From assembly GCF_018687715.1 (NCBI RefSeq), contig NC_056765.1:13382001-13446000 (forward strand): DNA of 64,000 bases. Direction: 5' to 3'. Shown piece by piece: positions 13,301 through 23,550 of this stretch. The stretch's first letter is position 1; every line of letters starts with the position of its first letter. The notes beneath the pieces are model-generated. The model worked only from the letters and a program-made list of their open reading frames with translations, ran no database searches and was not told the origin of the DNA. Origin of the DNA: Carya illinoinensis (taxonomy: Eukaryota; Streptophyta; Magnoliopsida; Fagales; Juglandaceae). The position numbers and the translations under genes were made by a program.

Positions 13301-13818
13301 ACTGTCATGCATGCATCATTAGCTTGTGTGGAAGTTTTTTTTGTTAACTTACTGAGATTTGTAATCAAATCTCACTTTGGTAGTCCCAACTACCATTCCC
13401 CCCGAATGGTAGATCTTGTTACAGGACCTGAAAGAAAATCAGGAGCTGATCAACTAGACACAGTTGACTAAGCGACGGTGCGACGTCAATGTTAATATAG
13501 TAGTTAACGTAAATTACTACTTGTACAATGGAGTTGCATCTTTAGTACTTTTTGGATCATAACCATTTTGGACTAGTGTTGTGATCTATTCAATGGGTCT
13601 TTATGTATGAAGTATGTTTTAAGCATTTGTGATATTTTTAATTTGGTGCATAGTATTGCTAGAGAAAAAAATTATCCGCTGCGAATATTGCATAATATTA
13701 GATGCATGTTAGAAACGTTGCATCTTATATGTCATGAACGGGGGCAGGTAACCTTGTGTTACATGTCTCGACGCTTCAAATGTCCGTCCGATCCCAAACG
13801 GAATTTGGAAGCGTCACA
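10385..13818. mobile_element. Solo LTR, 3,434 bp, TSD GGAGG
   Basis: It starts TGTAACAGCCCG and ends GCGTCACA, so the ends are TG...CA with an imperfect inverted match (TGTAACAGC against TGTGACGCT). The 5-bp GGAGG is directly repeated at 10380-10384 and 13819-13823. There is no second LTR and no internal coding region, so it is a solo LTR left by recombination between the two LTRs of a full element. The length and TGTAACA start resemble LTRs of Ty3/Gypsy chromoviruses (Tekay/Del-like); that lineage is inferred. It contains a minisatellite at 12853-13157. Confidence 0.85.
12853..13157. repeat. 45-bp minisatellite in the solo LTR, six copies
   Basis: Six copies of a unit beginning GTAGAATACATGGGGCC start at 12856, 12920, 12965, 13010, 13072 and 13117. 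Tight neighbours are 45 bp apart; longer gaps hold extra spacer. Since 45 is a multiple of three, the repeat opens a frame that is not a gene. Two related shorter motifs (CACAGCAATTGTGAC) precede it at about 12805-12855. Confidence 0.9.
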
Positions 13819-13823
13819 GGAGG

Positions 13824-16800
13824 TGGACGCCAACTTGCGGTAGAGGAACAGGAGCTGCAATAGAGCTAATTGACCAACACGAGCGAGCCAATCTTAGACG
13901 GAGCAATAGGAGCTGCGACTGTGTGGAGGTGGCGTTAGCGTCGATCGGTAGAGTGAACAGAGTGGAGACAGAGAGTAAATTGCGAATGGACAATTTTTAG
14001 AACAAGCAATTTTTTTTCTTTTTTTCTTTTTTTCTTCTTCTTCTTCTTCTTTTTTTTTTTTTTTTATTTGTGTAAGAAGAACTAGGGAAGTAAGGATTTC
14101 TGATCTTGGAGGATGGGGAAGAAGCACACGAAATTATGAATTTGCCCTTCACTATTCAAGACATTTATGAAAATTCCATGCATGAATATTTCGGACCGAA
14201 ATACCCATTTTGACTGGAATAACGAAATCCAGCTGAAATGGGCTAAAACAAACCAAAAATGGACGTAATTTCATTTAGCACAAAACATACACTTAAACCT
14301 TACCCGTTATTGCTTTAGCATGGAAATTTCTGACCATTTCAAATGAACAAAACAAAAATGAAAACATTGCAAATGTTCAATAAAAATGCAAGAAGGAAAG
14401 AGCATGATCTTTATCATAATTTAGAGGCACTTGTTACATAAAAACAATGCAAAAGTAGAAGCAGCTTAGCCCCAATATTGGTACCGGAAGGGCCGGCCCA
14501 TGAAATGAAGAAAGTTGAAGGTAAACCAACTTACAAATAAATAGATAAAGCTATAATGGATTGTATAAAAAAATATAAAAATAACATAAAGCACGTGGGC
14601 TACGTCTAAACTGCTGGAATAGGGTTGAAAACTTGTCGAAAAACCTAATAAAAGTTAAATATTAAATTTGTTAAACATGCCGTGCCTTATTAACATATGT
14701 CGTGTTAAAATTTTAGAGATTTAATCCGTTTGATTAAATGGATCGGATTCGAATTGATTTTTATAGTCTAATACTCATGACTTAATAGAACTCAATCTGT
14801 GAATACGAATTGTTATTCCTACTTTCAATTCTATTTCATTTTAGAAAGTAGTGGACAAATGATTTTGTAAAAATATAAGTTGAGTAAAATGAAGAAAAAT
14901 ACAAATAGGATCTCTTGAAAGGAATAAATAACTTGATAAGGATGGAGCCAAGAGCCTAATAGATTGATAGCATATGAGCCGATTCTTGAAACGAAAAATC
15001 TGAATTCAAAACCTCCCATCCCCATTATAAAATAAATAAATAATGGATAAAGATGAGTTTAATGACTATATATTGAGGTTGTTGTTTTTAAGAAATAAAT
15101 GTAAATTAATTATTGACCATGGGAGTACTCGTTCTCAATTGTAAAATGACATAAGTTCACTTTAATCTTGGTTTTGATCAGAGCATAAAACGATCAAGCA
15201 ATTTGTGGATGAAATTTTAATGGAAATTCAAAAGTGTCCCTATATATATATATATAGCTAGTATCTCAAACTCGAATTTACGATTCACACATACATGACT
15301 AATTTCTAATTTCAAATGTTTGAGATCCAAAAAGAGTAACATTAATCGAGAATTAAGCCTTAAACTTACTTTATTAATGAAATTGGACTGTTCTTAGAAA
15401 TAATATGAACAAGGTACTCTCCATTAATTCATAGTGTCAATAATATAGCCTTTTCTCTTACACTAATAACTATAACCAATGTCAAGAGCTTGATGGTCTA
15501 ATAGCATATGACTCGATTATTCAAATAGAAAATATAGGTTTGAAAATCTCCACCAATTTTACTAAAAAAAAAACTATAACCAACAAATTAAAATAAAAAA
15601 AAAAATGTCATTTATTTGGAATATATGGCTTAGATTAAAAAAAAAAAAAGGAACAAACTTATATGTAAAACAACCCTAACTTTTTGTATAAATACAATTT
15701 ATGAAATTAGAAAAAAAAAATTGTCTGATATTTTTGTCTAGTTAAAACATAAATTCATTCCTAAGGATGATGGGAAAATAAGTTTTCAACTCTCTACAAG
15801 GGGATCTATACTCCCATCAACATAACTATTTTCAGGTATTCTGAAATATTCTTAAATATTTCCATCAAAATAATACAACTTTTTTCCATTTAAACCATCA
15901 AAATATCTAAAAAACCATATTAGTAAGTGTGTGATGTAGGGCTGCTAATTAAAAGAACTCTTTTAAACATTTTCAAACATTTTCTTTTCGAATATTACTG
16001 AAACACAAAATATATTCAATTTAAAATTTTTAACTTTTTCATATAAGATATAAGCATTACCTAATCATTATAATTCTCTCAAACTTTCAAAAAAATATAA
16101 AAAATAATACACATTTTTCAAATTTTAAAACAAAAATTAAATTCAAATAATTTTTAACTTTATAATATTTTATTCAACTTTTTCTATCTTTTTTTTTTTC
16201 AAATCCTAATAAAATATCTTAAGTCTAATTATTTCACTATTATTTACAAGTATTCTAAGATATTCTAAGATATTGTATCATCAAGTGATATAATCTTTTA
16301 TGAGTGCTATCTCCCATTCCTTTGTATTAAGTAAGTAGTATATTATATATGGGCCGTTACATGATATTGCAACAAACCCAAGATTCTCAATACTATTTGA
16401 TGCTTTATAAACAAATAAATTCTTTAAAAGTAAATTCATAAAATGACGTATCTTAATATGGTACATTAGATTATAAATCTATTTTTATTATATAGAATCA
16501 TATCAATTTATAGATTTACTTTTAAAAGATCTCTTTCTGATTATAGTATTTCTGGTAATATTTGCTTACATGATATTTGCATACATCATATTAATCTTTC
16601 TTTCACCCATGGGCATAAAGAATTCCGGCAATAAGATTATTTGCCATCTCTGAAGTAATAAATCTAGGAATTAAGGTTGTAACATTAGAGGGTGATTCGG
16701 CCCGTAGTCACTCTTAGCTCTCCAGCATGCTGATACAGCAACAATTTAGAAGATCTCAACTAGGGGTGGAAATGCCAATACATGACGCAATTAATAAGTT

Positions 16801-17349
16801 AGTCAATTTACAGTAATTCATTTAGATTTTATTTTAAAATTATAATTTTATAATTATTAGGCTGTAATATTAGTATTTTTCAATATATTTATATTTTTAG
16901 TGTTGAGAATGTAATTTTAGATCTATGCTCATATTTGTTATTATAGGTTAAAATTTTAAAAATATTGATATTTTTTTGTAAGTAAGCCATGGCTTTATTA
17001 ATTTTTTAAAATATTACAAAACTAATAATAAATATATATTTTAACTTTTATGTAAAATTATGTTAAACATATTATATGGGTTCAATGCATTTATATTATG
17101 AAATGACTTGAAATGAATCGTGTCGTGTTAATCTATTTTTAATTAATCATTTAATAGGTCAAAATTGATTACACAACATGACCCATTATTTAAATAAATA
17201 TGATTAAATGTTTTGAAAGTTTGAACTATATAGTCAAATGTTCATAACTTGACACATTCGAAGCGGGGATACATGATGGATTAACAATTACAAACCAATT
17301 TGATTATGTTAAGAGTATACTGATCATAGAGTTTTCTGCGATCGCTGTA
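13824..17349. other. AT-rich interval without a recognised gene
   Basis: About 3.5 kb with poly-T/CTT tracts (about 14010-14066), a short TA repeat near 15241-15256 and many A-tracts. The segments around 14600-14800 and 16764-17270 carry words such as TCGTGTCGTGTTAAT and a TAGGGGTGGAAATG start, reminiscent of hAT-like MITEs in plants. I could not pair their ends or find TSDs. No coding domain was recognised. Confidence 0.5.
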
Positions 17350-17354
17350 AAATA

Positions 17355-17732
17355 TGTTGAGGGACCACTCCATGTGTGCCATCCACCCACCCCATGTGTG
17401 CCATCCACTATGTGTGCCCATGTGTTGGTGGTGTCCAATTCACATGATGATATTCCTCACTAAGTGCTTTCATTGAGTGTCTAGCTTGTGCATTCCAGCA
17501 CATATGTGGAGGGAGAAGGGTTGAGCCTCTCCTATAAATAGGAGAGGTCATATGAAGGGAAATCCATCCCATTGAGAGAGAGAAGTGTGAGAAGTGTGTG
17601 TATGTGCCATTTGAGATAGAGTTGTTTTGAATATAGTGTTTCCGCTTAGTGGACGTAGGCAAATTGCCGAACCACTTAAATATTGTCTCTATCTATTTTG
17701 TGTTTATTTTCAGGGTAGCTTCAGGCACAACA
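17355..17732 (+). repeat. 5' LTR of intact copia element
   Basis: 378 bp, starting TGTTGAGG and ending GCACAACA. U3 opens with short direct repeats of CATGTGTGCCATCCAC (about 17370-17410). The TATA box TATAAATA is at 17533-17540, so transcription should start near 17565. Confidence 0.95.
17526..17547 (+). promoter_or_regulatory. LTR core promoter, TATA box in an inverted repeat
   Basis: Ten-base arms CCTCTCCTAT and ATAGGAGAGG are exact reverse complements separated by AA, and TATAAATA lies across the centre. The same structure is in the 3' LTR at 22600-22621. A promoter role for the TATA box is expected; a role for the symmetry is inferred. Confidence 0.8.
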
Positions 17733-17734
17733 AT

Positions 17735-17747
17735 TGGTATCAGAGCC
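17735..17747 (+). other. Primer-binding site, initiator tRNA-Met
   Basis: TGGTATCAGAGCC begins two bases after the 5' LTR. It is the standard copia site complementary to the 3' end of initiator tRNA-Met, from which minus-strand cDNA starts. Confidence 0.95.
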
Positions 17748-18265
17748 AATTAGGCTCTTTTTGTGGGGTAGAATTTTGGTGTGGTAGTGTGGATACGTAC
17801 AGTCTAAGGAGGTTCTGTCTAGGAGATTGGAAATTTTAAGTGTGTCCATTGTGACCCTCCAATCTTTCCTGGGAACTGACTTAGTGAGGTACTATTCATT
17901 TCTACGGTAAAAATTCATCAGAGCTTCGGTTCGTGCTACCCAGAAAATTGCAGTTGATCGGAATCAACTTTTGATCACACCACAACATTCCTCTCGTCAA
18001 GACGGATCCGTTGCCGCAAACGGCATCGAAAACGAACATCGGAGGAGCTCACACGCGCCCCTAGAAGATCGGCGCGTGCATCTGCTATATCCCACGCGCC
18101 AGACAATCAGAACCGTCCGTTTTCCAGATCCACTTTGGGCTTGATCTAAGCCATTTGGAATCCGATTTCAACGATCAAATAGTGCTTTCTGACTATTTGG
18201 ATCATTCCGGACTCATCCGTACGGTTAGAATTTTGAAATTTTGTGTCTAAATTTTCTAAATTCAA

Positions 18266-21200
18266 ATGGAAAGATCTGGAAGAGAAAGGGGCTCTGAAAA
18301 TGCCAGTAGCTCTGGACGTCGGTCCACCGTGTCAAATGCCAAGTTTGAAGTTGAGAAGTTCGATGGAACAAGCAACTTCGGCATGTGGCAGTGTGAAGTC
18401 ATGGACATTTTGATCCAACAAGAGTTGGATATTGCGTTGGAAGGAAAGCCAGACGATATGACTGATCAGGGTTGGAAGAAGCTTAATACTCAAGCTTGTA
18501 GTACAATCCGGTTATGCCTTACCAAAGAACAAAAGTATTTTGTCATGAGAGAGACAAATGCTAGGGTACTTTGGCAGAAATTGGAGGATAAGTTCATGAA
18601 GAAGAGCATTGAGAGCCGTTTGCACTTGAAGAAGAAGCTCTTCAGATTCCAATTTCGTGAAGGTATTTCAATGACTGAACATCTGAATAGTTACAACCAA
18701 ATTCTTGCTGATTTGTTAAATTTAGATGTTAAAATCGAAGATGAAGATAAAGCTTTACTTTTACTAAATTCCTTACCTGATACATATGAGCATTTGATTA
18801 CTACTCTATTGTATGGGAAGGAAAAGATTAGTTTTGAAGATGTATCTAGCTCTTTAATTAGCAATGAGTACCGAAGAAAAGATAAACAGGTACAACAAGA
18901 TACATCAAGTGAAGCGCTAACAGCAAGAGGGAGACCACAGTCAAGGTATCCCGGAAAGAAGAAAGGTTTTCAATCGAAAACCCGAGCCACATCACGTGGT
19001 CCATCAGTTGGAAGAAATCTCGCCAGAGACGAGTGTTCCTTTTGTCACAACAAAGGACACTGGAAGAAGGATTGTCCCAAGTTGAAGGGACAACAGCAGA
19101 ATCAACCCACCACAGCCAATGTCGTGGACAGAGATGATGATTCAGATTTTTCATTGATAAGTTCATCATCCATTTGTCATTCCGATGAATGGATTATGGA
19201 TTCCGGATGTACCTATCACATGTGTCCCAATCGGGACTGGTTTACTGACTTCAAAAAGATTGAAGGTGGAACAGTACTTATGGGCAATGACAGTGCCTGT
19301 AAGACTCAGGGAATAGGTAGCATTCGGCTAAAGCTGCACGATGGTAGCGTCAAGACTCTGACAGAAGTTCGGTACATTCCGGACTTGCGGAAGAATCTCA
19401 TCTCACTGGGAGCTCTGGATTCAAAGGGATTCAGAATCACCATTGAAGACGGAACTCTCAAAGTACTAATGGGAGTTCAGGTGGCTATGAAGGGTTTGAG
19501 GCGAGGAAACTTGTACTTCTTGCAAGGAAGTACTGTTGCTGGAAGAGCTTCCACAGGCTGTGAGAAGCTAGATGAGACTGATGATGACACCTCCAGTCTG
19601 TGGCATATGCGTATGGGACACGCAGGAGAAAAAGCTTTGCAAACACTGGTGAAGCAAGGCTTACTCAAAGGTGCCAAGACTGGTAAACTGTCTTTCTGTG
19701 AGCACTGTGTATTGGGGAAGCAGAGGCGGATCAAGTTTGGAACCGCAGTACACAATACACAGGGAATACTTGACTATGTGCACTCCGATGTTTGGGGACC
19801 TACCCAAAATGCATCTTTGGGAGGTAAACATTGGTTTGTAACTTTTGTAGATGATTATTCTCGTCGTGTGTGGGTATATACGATGAAGAATAAAGATGAA
19901 GTGCTGCAAATCTTCCTTGATTGGAAGAAAATGGTTGAGACTCAGACCGGCAGAAAGATCAAGCGGCTCAGATCTGATAATGGAGGAGAGTACACTTCAG
20001 ACCCCTTCATGGAAGTATGCCGGAGAGAGGGAATTGTCAGACACTTCACAGTACGAGGTACGCCGCAGCAGAATGGTGTGGCAGAACGAATGAATCGTAC
20101 TTTACTAGAGAAAGTACGATGTATGTTGCTGGATGCTGGATTCAGTAAACAATTTTGGGCTGAAGCTGTGACATATGCATGCCACCTCATCAACCGACCA
20201 CCCTCATCTGCCAATGACGGGAAGACACCCACTGAAATGTGGAGAGGTACACATGCTACTGATTATAACTCTTTACACGTTTTCGGATGTCCTGCTTACT
20301 ATCACGCTAAAGAGAGTAAGCTTGATCCTAGAGCCAAGAAAGCAAAATTCTTGGACTTTAGTACTGGTGTAAAAGGGTATAGACTCTGGTGCATAGAGTC
20401 TAGAAAGGTGATCATCAGTAGAGATGTTACCTTCAACGAATTTGAGATGCTTAAGTCACATAAGCATAGAGATTCCAGTGAATGCAGCCATGATAGCGAA
20501 ACACCTGGTGATTCGCAAAAGGTGGAGTTTTTCACTCGAAAGGATTCAGGAGAAACAAATGGAGAGCACGGACAAGATGAGGTTGATAGTCCAGTCACAG
20601 TACCTCCAATACAACCTGAATCAATAGCAACCAACAGACCGAAAAGAGAGAAACGTGTACCGTCACGTTATACAGACTATGTGACATATGCATTACCAGC
20701 TGAAGGGGGTGAGATCCCAACCACTTACAGAGAAGCCATACAGTCCAGTGAACAAGTTGAATGGACAAAGGCAATGAATGAAGAGATGCAGTCTCTTCAC
20801 CAGAACCAGACTTGGGAGCTTGTGCCGCTTCCAAAAGGAAAGAAGACAATTGGCTGTAAGTGGATCTTCAATCAGAAAGATGATCAAGCTGCTAAGAATG
20901 GAGTGCGATACAAAGCTAGGTTGGTAGCCAAGGGCTACGCTCAGACAGAGGGAATTGACTACAGTGAAGTATTCTCTCCTGTTGTGAAGCATTCATCCAT
21001 TCGGATATTGCTAGCTTTGGTAGCACAATATGATCTTGAGTTAGCACAGCTTGATGTAAAGACAGCTTTCTTACATGGTGATCTGGAAGAGGAGATTTAT
21101 CTGTCTCAACCAAAAGGATTCAAAGAAGCTGGCAAAGAAAATTGGGTATGCAGTCTGAAGAAGTCTCTCTATGGCTTGAAGCAGTCACCTCGGCAATGGT

Positions 21201-22282
21201 ATAAGCGGTTTGACCGCTTTATGATGGATCTGAAATACACTCGTTGCCAATACGATCATTGTGTATATTTCAGAAAACTTGCAGATGGATCTTTCATTTA
21301 TTTGCTTTTATATGTAGATGATATGTTAATTGCATGTAAAAGCAATGGGGAGATAGATCGCTTAAAAACTCAGTTAAGTCGTGAGTTTGACATGAAAGAT
21401 CTGGGAGAAGCTCGAAGAATACTGGGGATGGAGATCAGCAGAGATAGGGTGAAAGGTACAGTTCACCTTACTCAGAAGCAGTATCTGAAGAGAAAACTGC
21501 AACGCTTCAACATCGACTCGAAGACGAAGCCGGTGACTACTCCTATGGCCCCATATTTCAAGCTCAATGCATTGCAGTCTCCTAAAACCGATGAAGAACG
21601 GGACTACATGAGAAATGTCCCATATGCAAGTGTTGTTGGAAGCTTAATGTATGCCATGGTGTGTACACGACCTGATATCTCCCAGGCCGTTAGCTTAATT
21701 AGCCGCTATATGCATAATCCTGGAAAGACTCATTGGCATGCGGCTAAGTGGATTTTACGGTACATTTTAGGAATCGTAGATATTGGTTTGAAGTTCGAGA
21801 AGAGTGGAGATAGTCTAGTAACTGGGTATGTTGACTCAAACTATGCAGGTGATCTTGACAAACGCCGATCGACAACTGGATATGTGTTCACTATGGCTGG
21901 AGGACCAGTTAGTTGGCGATCAACTTTGCAGTCAACAATTGCACTATCATCAACTGAGGCTGAATACATGGCTGTAACAGAAGCCGTGAAAGAAGCCATT
22001 TGGTTACAGGGATTGGTAACAGACTTGGGCTTTAAGCAGCAAGAGGTTACCGTTTACTGTGACAGTCAGAGTGCAATTCATCTGGCCAAGAATCAAGTAT
22101 ATCACTCTCGAACAAAGCATATAAATGTCCGTTTCCACTTCATACGTGAGATATTGGAAGAATGGGACATTCTACTTCAGAAGATTGGCACTGAAGATAA
22201 TCCAGCAGATATGTTGACAAAAGTCGTCACCGGGATCAAGTTCCAACACTGTTTGGACTTGATTAATATCTCATACTGCTGA
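18266..22282 (+). CDS. Ty1/copia Gag-Pol polyprotein, 1,338 aa
   Basis: A single frame encodes all proteins for copia retrotransposition. Residues 1-250 are the Gag capsid part. The zinc knuckle is C257-C260-H265-C270. The aspartic protease has DSG at 312-314. The integrase has a zinc site H447/H452/C478/C481 and catalytic D508, D571 and E607, the last pair 36 apart as in a D,D-35-E core. The reverse transcriptase has a first catalytic Asp at about 930 and YVDD at 1016-1019. RNase H has D1190, E1231 and D1266. I chose the ATG at 18266 because it is the first in frame after a 518-nt leader and gives a normal copia Gag start. No stop, frameshift or lost catalytic residue is visible, so the protein should be active if expressed. 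Products would act in a cytoplasmic particle, with integration in the nucleus. Confidence 0.97.
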   Translation: MERSGRERGSENASSSGRRSTVSNAKFEVEKFDGTSNFGMWQCEVMDILIQQELDIALEGKPDDMTDQGWKKLNTQACSTIRLCLTKEQKYFVMRETNARVLWQKLEDKFMKKSIESRLHLKKKLFRFQFREGISMTEHLNSYNQILADLLNLDVKIEDEDKALLLLNSLPDTYEHLITTLLYGKEKISFEDVSSSLISNEYRRKDKQVQQDTSSEALTARGRPQSRYPGKKKGFQSKTRATSRGPSVGRNLARDECSFCHNKGHWKKDCPKLKGQQQNQPTTANVVDRDDDSDFSLISSSSICHSDEWIMDSGCTYHMCPNRDWFTDFKKIEGGTVLMGNDSACKTQGIGSIRLKLHDGSVKTLTEVRYIPDLRKNLISLGALDSKGFRITIEDGTLKVLMGVQVAMKGLRRGNLYFLQGSTVAGRASTGCEKLDETDDDTSSLWHMRMGHAGEKALQTLVKQGLLKGAKTGKLSFCEHCVLGKQRRIKFGTAVHNTQGILDYVHSDVWGPTQNASLGGKHWFVTFVDDYSRRVWVYTMKNKDEVLQIFLDWKKMVETQTGRKIKRLRSDNGGEYTSDPFMEVCRREGIVRHFTVRGTPQQNGVAERMNRTLLEKVRCMLLDAGFSKQFWAEAVTYACHLINRPPSSANDGKTPTEMWRGTHATDYNSLHVFGCPAYYHAKESKLDPRAKKAKFLDFSTGVKGYRLWCIESRKVIISRDVTFNEFEMLKSHKHRDSSECSHDSETPGDSQKVEFFTRKDSGETNGEHGQDEVDSPVTVPPIQPESIATNRPKREKRVPSRYTDYVTYALPAEGGEIPTTYREAIQSSEQVEWTKAMNEEMQSLHQNQTWELVPLPKGKKTIGCKWIFNQKDDQAAKNGVRYKARLVAKGYAQTEGIDYSEVFSPVVKHSSIRILLALVAQYDLELAQLDVKTAFLHGDLEEEIYLSQPKGFKEAGKENWVCSLKKSLYGLKQSPRQWYKRFDRFMMDLKYTRCQYDHCVYFRKLADGSFIYLLLYVDDMLIACKSNGEIDRLKTQLSREFDMKDLGEARRILGMEISRDRVKGTVHLTQKQYLKRKLQRFNIDSKTKPVTTPMAPYFKLNALQSPKTDEERDYMRNVPYASVVGSLMYAMVCTRPDISQAVSLISRYMHNPGKTHWHAAKWILRYILGIVDIGLKFEKSGDSLVTGYVDSNYAGDLDKRRSTTGYVFTMAGGPVSWRSTLQSTIALSSTEAEYMAVTEAVKEAIWLQGLVTDLGFKQQEVTVYCDSQSAIHLAKNQVYHSRTKHINVRFHFIREILEEWDILLQKIGTEDNPADMLTKVVTGIKFQHCLDLINISYC

Positions 22283-22412
22283 GCACCCACGGGTGCATTG
22301 GCGCCTTAGGGCGCATTTGGTAGCGGAGATCTCTCATGGCAAACGAACATTTCGATAAAGGGATGAAATCATTGGAAGGATACAACATATAGTATCCTAA
22401 TGTGGCACACTT

Positions 22413-22428
22413 GGGTGGAGGGGGTGAT
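22413..22428 (+). other. Polypurine tract of copia element
   Basis: GGGTGGAGGGGGTGAT lies directly before the 3' LTR and would prime plus-strand DNA synthesis. Confidence 0.85.
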
Positions 22429-22806
22429 TGTTGAGGGACCACTCCATGTGTGCCATCCACCCACCCCATGTGTGCCATCCACTATGTGTGCCCATGTGTT
22501 GGTGGTGTCCAATTCACATGATGATATTCCTCACTAAGTGCTTTCATTGAGTGTCTAGCTTGTGCATTCCAGCACATATGTGGAGGGAGAAGGGTTGAGC
22601 CTCTCCTATAAATAGGAGAGGTCATATGAAGGGAAATCCATCCCATTGAGAGAGAGAAGTGTGAGAAGTGTGTGTATGTGCCATTTGAGATAGAGTTGTT
22701 TTGAATATAGTGTTTCCGCTCAGTGGACGTAGGCAAATTGCCGAACCACTTAAATATTGTCTCTATCTATTTTGTGTTTATTTTCAGGGTAGCTTCAGGC
22801 ACAACA
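22429..22806 (+). repeat. 3' LTR of intact copia element
   Basis: 378 bp, identical to the 5' LTR except for one T/C difference that I can see. It is followed directly by the TSD AAATA. Confidence 0.95.
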
Positions 22807-22949
22807 AAATAGAATTGTAAGAATATTATTATCTTCTTGAACACAAACTGATTTAAGTCGATTGATAATTCACTGTCTAAGCACATTCTATCCCCAACAC
22901 CTCTATTCTATTGTTCTAAGTTATCATGAAGTATTCGTACATCAATTTC

Positions 22950-23550
22950 TTGGTATGATATGAAATTAGCTTCGCGTCGAATTCTCAAGCCTGAAAGATG
23001 GCTATGTATAGGAGATTTTAGTGAAGTTTTACACCATAGTGAGAAGTATGGAGGGGCTAGAAGGGATGAAAAATAGATGGATGCTTTCAGGAATGTTTTA
23101 AAGGAATGCCAGTTGAAGGACTTGGGTTTTATCAAAGGTAATTACACTTGGTCCAATTATAGATAGGATCATTCCTTCACCAAGGAAAGGTTTGACAGAG
23201 CCACAGCAAATTGTGAGTGGTGTGAAGCTTTTGGTGTGGGAGAGGTACAAGTTTTGGAAACATTTACTTCAGATCATCGTCCTATTTTGATGACAGTAGG
23301 GCAACAAAATAATTGGACTGGGAAATCAGGGTTAATTTGCAGATATGAAGATAGCTGGTCTCTTTTCACAGATTGTGAAGAGGTTATTACAAATGCTTGG
23401 CAAATGCATGGGAGCACCAAGGAAGGCCTCACAAAAATTAACAAAAAACCTGAGTGTTGCTTGGAGGTTTTGAAGCAGTGGAGCTACAAAAAGGAGTTTA
23501 ACTCTCGAGCCAATATAAAGCAGAAAAGAAAATCACTTCAAGTTTTATAA
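22950..23550 (+). pseudogene. LINE endonuclease domain, 5'-truncated
   Basis: Start of a plus-strand L1-type LINE remnant. The apurinic/apyrimidinic-type endonuclease is recognisable from ERWLCIGDFSEVL (about 22995-23035; the family has GDFNEV, so the Asn is Ser here), GNYTWSNY (about 23140-23160) and TSDHRPIL (about 23268-23292, catalytic SDH kept). Stop codons occur near 23072 and 23164. The N-terminal part of the domain and any ORF1 are missing, as in 5'-truncated copies. Confidence 0.8.

Larger units (their letters stand above)
17355..22806 (+). mobile_element. Complete Ty1/copia retrotransposon, apparently intact
   Basis: A full-length element of 5,452 bp with 378-bp LTRs, a tRNA-iMet primer site, one uninterrupted polyprotein frame, a polypurine tract and a 5-bp TSD (AAATA at 17350-17354 and 22807-22811). 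The two LTRs differ at one position that I can see (17653-17655 region, GCTTAG against GCTCAG), so insertion was recent. Domain order gag-protease-integrase-RT-RNase H defines copia; the sequence style is that of Tnt1-94/Tork-type elements. It sits just 5' of a LINE remnant. Confidence 0.95.
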
